Of a DNA stretch of 8,985 nucleotides, positions 5,680-8,985 are shown one piece after another. The DNA is from an archaeon (GTDB taxonomy: Archaea; Nanobdellota; Nanobdellia; Woesearchaeales; JAGVOV01). Below the pieces are notes generated by a model. That model was not told where the DNA came from. It was given only the letters and a program-made list of their open reading frames with translations, and searched no databases. Each line of letters opens with the position of its first letter. The stretch's first letter is position 1. The stretch lies in NCBI GenBank assembly GCA_020052545.1, contig JAGVOV010000120.1:1-8985 (forward strand). The letters are read 5' to 3'. A program made the translations under genes and the position numbers.

Positions 5680-7326
5680 TTATTGATACTTGCCTATCTC
5701 CCTTGAGACAACGCCGCGGACATTCTCGCTCACCGGGATATAGAGGCAGGCCATCCATGGCGCCATCGGCACTTTCGGATTCAGGAAGAGCATCTTGTTC
5801 ATGGCGATGAGCGCGTTGTAATACACCCTTTCTCCCCTCCTCATGCTTTGTATAGGGTCTCCGTTAAAGACTATTTTTGACGAGCCAGTAATCCTTGTCG
5901 GGAGATAGAACAGCTGATCGATTGAATAATTCTGCATCTCATCTGCTATTATCGTGGTGAAAGCGTGCGTGTCACCAGTCTCGAAATTGACAGGATTGAC
6001 ATTGATGACTTTTTTTTCCATCATCTCTTCCAGCTTTTGATCGTCTCTGCTGCCGATGACCTGTTTCAGATTCTTATATACTGGCCTTGCTATAGGCTCC
6101 ATTTTTTCTGATTGGCCACCAGGCAAGAAACCCATAGTATCTCCAAGCTCCTGCAGGGGCCTGAAAACGACAATATAATCTGTGAATCTGTTTGATGATT
6201 TCTTCATGCCTATCTCCGGATTGTAGTCAGGGAACAACTTTCTTATGTGATCCTCTGAAACATGCCTCATCGGCTCGTTCAACAGCTGCCAGCCAAAACC
6301 GTATGTGACGACGCTCTTGCCGGTCCCATGACCGCCCCAGACAAAACTTAAATCGGCGCCTGACATAAGGATCTCAAAAGTTGCCCTCTGAAACCTGTTC
6401 TGCGGCTTTATCGCGCCAAAATGCACACTTTGGCTCGTGAAAAGCTCCTGGATCCTCTGCGGATGGTTCCATTTTATCACCCTACTTTGATAGGGGTCAA
6501 GGCGCAGATTGAAAAGCTCCTTTCCTGCATATTGATCGATGAATATTATCTCGTTCGGTTTGAGCTTCTTGCCATCAAGGTCTTCTATCTCTCTTGGGTC
6601 CAAGTAGCCTTGCTTCCCAAGCTTATCCATGATCTTCAGGAGCTTCTGCATCTGCTCATCTGACTGGGGTGACAGGACGTGGCCTGACAGCACTTCTGCG
6701 TCTTTTTCATCGTCAAAATCGAATCCATGCGCTATCCAGCTGCGCCAGCCGAAATGAAGCTGGGAGATGGAGCCGACAGAGACATCATGCCATGGATTGG
6801 CCTCAACGCCATGGCGCCTTGATTTGGAAAGTATATGAGAATCTAAAGTCACAAGCTCAAAATCCATCTTCGGAACTTTATCCCTTATCTGCCTGGCAAC
6901 GTCAAATATATATTTTCTGTAGCCTATCTCACTCTTAAGCCCTTCAGGCGGCAAACTCACCGGATCATTTTCTTTGGGTATCACATAAACCCATTTGTTC
7001 TCAGATATTTTGGCAAGGCCAGTCACTTGCTTGTCATACTTCAGGTCTGAAAGGACAGATGAAAGGACCTCAGAGTTCTCAGTGTGCCTCACCAGTGAAG
7101 GGTCGCCTTTAGAGCGCCTCTCAAGATTCAAAGGGATATAATCAAGCACTTCTTCTGTAGTTATGAGCATGACTTTTTTCTCGCCGCCTTTCACGAAAGT
7201 GTGCGGCTCAAGCGCCGTCGACGGGGCTTCGAGCAGGATGCTCTTGTCAATCAACTTTATGGTGCTGATAGAAAGTTCTGAAACTAAGTCGCTAAGACCC
7301 TTTCCATCTCCTTTTTTGTTAGCCAT
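5680..7326 (-). CDS. PIN-PhoH ATPase (PhoH2/YlaK-like)
   Basis: A 548-residue protein with a PhoH-type P-loop ATPase at the C-terminus. Walker A is GGHGTGKS (331-338). The PhoH signature is RPLQELGDTMGFLPGG (389-404), followed by EKMEPIARPVYKNL. Walker B is TTIIADEMQ (457-465), then GDPIQ (489-493), and NVRGVVSREI at the end carries the conserved arginine. The first 180 residues read as a diverged PIN nuclease domain, with likely acidic metal ligands D27 (KLIDKSILL), E58/E59 (ITTEEVLDYI), D142 (FDVARQI) and D162 (VTLDSHILSKSRRHG). In bacteria PIN-PhoH proteins (PhoH2) unwind and cut RNA and can act as toxins paired with a small upstream gene. Here the ATG at 7326 directly follows the upstream stop codon (TAAATG), so the two genes are translationally coupled. 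The linker between the domains (about 183-300) is unrecognised. ATPase assignment is firm; PIN assignment is by eye. Confidence 0.85.
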   Translation of the reverse strand: MANKKGDGKGLSDLVSELSISTIKLIDKSILLEAPSTALEPHTFVKGGEKKVMLITTEEVLDYIPLNLERRSKGDPSLVRHTENSEVLSSVLSDLKYDKQVTGLAKISENKWVYVIPKENDPVSLPPEGLKSEIGYRKYIFDVARQIRDKVPKMDFELVTLDSHILSKSRRHGVEANPWHDVSVGSISQLHFGWRSWIAHGFDFDDEKDAEVLSGHVLSPQSDEQMQKLLKIMDKLGKQGYLDPREIEDLDGKKLKPNEIIFIDQYAGKELFNLRLDPYQSRVIKWNHPQRIQELFTSQSVHFGAIKPQNRFQRATFEILMSGADLSFVWGGHGTGKSVVTYGFGWQLLNEPMRHVSEDHIRKLFPDYNPEIGMKKSSNRFTDYIVVFRPLQELGDTMGFLPGGQSEKMEPIARPVYKNLKQVIGSRDDQKLEEMMEKKVINVNPVNFETGDTHAFTTIIADEMQNYSIDQLFYLPTRITGSSKIVFNGDPIQSMRRGERVYYNALIAMNKMLFLNPKVPMAPWMACLYIPVSENVRGVVSREIGKYQ

Positions 7327-7968
7327 TTATTTTCCTTGTCTCTGCAAGCCTTCAAGCTCCTTCTTCGTCTCTTCTGCAAAAATCTTGAGCTGGTCCAGAA
7401 TGGAATTGTATTCCCAGTAAACATTATGGTTGGTGCCCCTCATAGGGCCGAGCCTTGATCCGTATTTCCTGCTTCCATGATAAACAGTCTTTCCTAATTC
7501 TATGAGGAATGACTGTTGCAGCCATTCTGCCCTCTCATTCTTTGGCATCTGGTTCTCATCTATGTCCTTGGTCTTCTCTACGATAATCTGATCATTCATG
7601 TAAAGCAGATTTGAGACAGCTTCTTCTATTGTATTCGGCTCAAAATCAGTATCAAATCCGATTTCTGCAAGCTCGGCTGCTGCCTGCTCCAAAGGCTTGG
7701 AATCCGGAAGATCAGGAGAAAATGACAGATAAGTTTTCCTCATATAATCTATGAAATCTTTCTTTATGGCCTTCGCTCCCTCGCTTTCACGGCCTTCGAA
7801 GTTTGGAGGCGTGGATCTATAAACCCTTGTCAGCATCTTCTTTCTCGGAGCAGAAAGCGCGCCAAGGCAGAATATGACACCAGCATCATAATCGGTGAAA
7901 GAACGCTCCAGCTTGTCATTATAGACTAACTTTAGCTCATCTATTTTTGCCGCTATGTCAAAACCCAT
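7327..7968 (-). CDS. Unrecognised 213-residue protein, coupled to PIN-PhoH
   Basis: I do not recognise a family. The protein looks soluble and mostly helical, with no signal peptide or membrane segment. Visible segments include a charged N-terminal helix, a central acidic region rich in Asp, Glu and Pro (about 90-115), and a C-terminal part with YHGSRKYGSRLGPMRG (basic, glycine-rich, possibly nucleic acid-binding) ending in a charged helix. The ATG at 7968 has GGTGGGT just ahead and a box A at 8003-8010. Its stop codon abuts the start of the PhoH-like gene with no gap, so the two products are made together. By analogy with bacterial PhoH2 loci it might be a partner or regulator of the ATPase; this is inference only. 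Confidence 0.75.
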   Translation of the reverse strand: MGFDIAAKIDELKLVYNDKLERSFTDYDAGVIFCLGALSAPRKKMLTRVYRSTPPNFEGRESEGAKAIKKDFIDYMRKTYLSFSPDLPDSKPLEQAAAELAEIGFDTDFEPNTIEEAVSNLLYMNDQIIVEKTKDIDENQMPKNERAEWLQQSFLIELGKTVYHGSRKYGSRLGPMRGTNHNVYWEYNSILDQLKIFAEETKKELEGLQRQGK

Positions 7969-8002
7969 GGACCCACCAACAATTCCCGAAAAGGCAACCC
8001 TC

Positions 8003-8010
8003 TATAAATA
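8003..8010 (-). promoter_or_regulatory. Box A (TATA) promoter of the 213-aa/PhoH operon
   Basis: On the minus strand TATTTATA is preceded by AAAAGG, a fair BRE-like purine stretch. Transcription starting about 25 bases on would begin near 7980, leaving a leader of about 12 bases that still contains the GGTGGGT ribosome binding site before the ATG at 7968. Confidence 0.5.
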
Positions 8011-8034
8011 CCTTTTGATTTGTATTCTTTCAGC

Positions 8035-8049
8035 AATAGTAACACTATT
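8035..8049. repeat. Small inverted repeat at the 3' end of the 122-residue gene
   Basis: AATAGT (8035-8040) and ACTATT (8044-8049) are exact reverse complements around AAC. The dyad overlaps the TAA stop codon at 8048-8050. The stem is AT-rich and weak, and no T-run follows directly. It may mark the 3' end of the transcript. Confidence 0.3.
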
Positions 8050-8416
8050 ATTGGCTTTTGACCGGCACGCTTCCTGCGATGGTGCCATATACATACGCTC
8101 TATATGCAAGATACTTTTCATGCATCGCCGGCACGAAGAGCGAAGCGTGCTCCGCAACATTCATGCCAACAATCTTGGTGAGTGCCTTTGCCTCGGCGCC
8201 ATCGACCAATATGGTTGCTATATCCACCAAGTACAGCGCGTCATCGAAGCGCCTGGTTCTGAAAAGCTCCTTGACATGCCCCGTCAGGTCAATCTTTTCG
8301 CCATTGTAGACATTCAGCTTGGTGAGATCAAAAATCTTTCCTATCTCTGCCTGCGTCAATCTTCCTATTTTCGAAGTCTCTAAGTTTAATTTTGATATTT
8401 CGATTTCAAGTTCCAT
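8048..8416 (-). CDS. Unrecognised 122-residue protein, paralogue of the upstream 135-residue gene
   Basis: No known family is evident. The protein begins with a charged, beta-prone segment (MELEIEISKLNLE) and continues with helices; no signal peptide or membrane segment is seen. Residues 41-115 align by eye with residues 47-122 of the neighbouring upstream gene, needing only a few single-residue gaps. Shared landmarks are D-x-T at the start, DDALYLVDIATIL against LDAITLVNAAMVL, then ALT against RLT, VAEHA against VAKLA, and spaced tyrosines near the end. About a quarter of the aligned positions are identical. The ATG at 8416 follows GGGTGA in a leader also found before the paralogue. It lies 20 bases after the paralogue's stop, so the two form an operon arising from duplication. 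Confidence 0.75.
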   Translation of the reverse strand: MELEIEISKLNLETSKIGRLTQAEIGKIFDLTKLNVYNGEKIDLTGHVKELFRTRRFDDALYLVDIATILVDGAEAKALTKIVGMNVAEHASLFVPAMHEKYLAYRAYVYGTIAGSVPVKSQ

Positions 8417-8436
8417 GTTTTCACCCTTTGTAGTTT

Positions 8437-8844
8437 TTAATTTGCTGAAAATTCAGAGGGCCCTCTTATGTAGCCGTCTGATGGTATGGCATATGCTACT
8501 TTATAGAGCATGTAAAGCGCTTCATATTCATCATTGAAGGGGTAATTTACGTAAGCAAGTTTTGCAACCTCAAGCAAGACTGCGGTCAGCCTTTTCTGCT
8601 CATCCCTGCTTCCGGAAAGTACCATTGCAGCGTTGACAAGCGTTATCGCGTCCAGATATTGGCCGCTGCTCACTTTCCCGCTGACTTTCTCTGTTATGTC
8701 AAAACCGACATCATTGCCGTCCCACCCCATCACTTTCAGCAGCTTTATCGGATTTACATCCAGCTGATTCCACTTTCCAAACACATCGTCAGTCCTCACA
8801 AACACTGTATCGATATGGTATGTTATCATCGAAATGTCGCACAT
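8437..8844 (-). CDS. Unrecognised 135-residue protein, paralogue of the downstream 122-residue gene
   Basis: The N-terminal part (MCDISMITYHIDTVF) looks like a beta strand pair, and residues 47-122 form the helical region shared with the downstream gene (FDIT, LDAITLVNAAMVL, LTAVLLEVAKLAY, DEYEALYMLYKVAY). I recognise no family. The reading frame is open to a TTG at 8886, but the ATG at 8844 is preceded by CAAAGGGTGA at correct spacing, nearly the same leader as its paralogue, so 8844 is chosen. A C-terminal tail (GYIRGPSEFSAN) is absent from the paralogue. The alternating tyrosines and leucines in the last helix could form a packing or dimer surface, which would fit a heteromeric complex of the two products; this is inference. 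Confidence 0.75.
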   Translation of the reverse strand: MCDISMITYHIDTVFVRTDDVFGKWNQLDVNPIKLLKVMGWDGNDVGFDITEKVSGKVSSGQYLDAITLVNAAMVLSGSRDEQKRLTAVLLEVAKLAYVNYPFNDEYEALYMLYKVAYAIPSDGYIRGPSEFSAN

Positions 8845-8893
8845 TTTTATCACCCTTTGAGTTTTGTAGCGCGCAAAAAAGAACAAAAAATCA

Positions 8894-8905
8894 ATTTAGC
8901 TAAAT
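8894..8905. repeat. Perfect 12-bp palindrome ATTTAGCTAAAT
   Basis: A 12-base sequence identical to its reverse complement, about 50 bases upstream of the ATG at 8844, in a non-coding stretch that is A-rich on the plus strand. Its size and position would suit an operator bound by a dimeric regulator of the paralogue operon. AT-rich palindromes of this length also arise by chance. Confidence 0.35.
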
Positions 8906-8975
8906 CTCAAGAAAAAGTCTTCAGCGACACGCCGCAAAATCACTCTTTGGCATAATCTATGCATTGCCCCTAGGT

Positions 8976-8985
8976 GATATAAATA
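8976..8985 (-). promoter_or_regulatory. Candidate box A for the paralogue operon at the window edge
   Basis: On the minus strand TATTTATATC resembles an archaeal box A. A start about 25 bases downstream would give a leader of about 110 bases before the ATG at 8844, holding the dyads at 8950-8962 and 8894-8905. The same bases on the plus strand read AGGTGAT followed by an AT-rich run, which could instead be the ribosome binding site of a divergent gene starting just past the window. Confidence 0.35.

Noticed and set aside
8845..8886. An upstream TTG start for the 135-residue gene
   Set aside because: It adds 14 residues with no ribosome binding site, while the ATG at 8844 has GGGTGA at good spacing.
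8659..8955. A 98-residue plus-strand open frame near the window end
   Set aside because: It runs opposite the paralogue gene and its leader, has no ribosome binding site and no recognisable motif.
1..8985. CRISPR arrays, transposases, insertion sequences, tRNA or rRNA genes
   Set aside because: I looked for regularly spaced direct repeats, transposase motifs, terminal repeats and tRNA cloverleaf signatures and found none.

Overview
The window is from an archaeal genome. The evidence is a ribosomal gene chain found only in archaea (L7Ae, S28e, L24e), an archaeal/eukaryotic-type EF-2 with the diphthamide histidine region intact, archaeal box A (TATA-like) promoters, and GGTGA/AGGAGG-type ribosome binding sites. 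The long variant of nucleoside diphosphate kinase and the compact gene layout suggest a DPANN-type lineage (Woesearchaeota/Pacearchaeota-like). That placement is inference and cannot be fixed from this window alone.

Layout. Positions 1-124 hold a U-rich tract, a strong hairpin and a box A promoter. This promoter drives a two-gene plus-strand unit (125-1958): a family 2 glycosyltransferase followed one base later by a class I SAM-dependent methyltransferase, probably a glycan or lipid modification pair. These genes converge, with a 3-bp gap, on a minus-strand translation operon (5551 down to 1962) in the order L7Ae, S28e, L24e, nucleoside diphosphate kinase, EF-2. The five genes are nearly touching or overlapping, and most have good Shine-Dalgarno sites.

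Upstream of L7Ae is a 128-base regulatory gap (5552-5679). It contains a palindrome with TATA-like arms, a box A, a predicted kink-turn hairpin in the 5' leader, and an AGGAGG ribosome binding site. L7Ae is itself a kink-turn-binding protein, so this looks like an autoregulatory leader; it is the most interesting signal in the window.

Further upstream on the minus strand (7968 down to 5680) is a second operon: an unrecognised 213-residue protein whose stop codon directly abuts the start of a PIN-PhoH ATPase (PhoH2/YlaK-like RNA helicase-nuclease architecture). Beyond that (8844 down to 8048) is a third minus-strand operon of two small unrecognised proteins. By eye they are paralogues of one another, and they share the same leader sequence before their start codons. 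The last 140 bases are non-coding, with small dyads and a candidate promoter at the window edge. I see no tRNA, rRNA, CRISPR array, transposase or insertion sequence.
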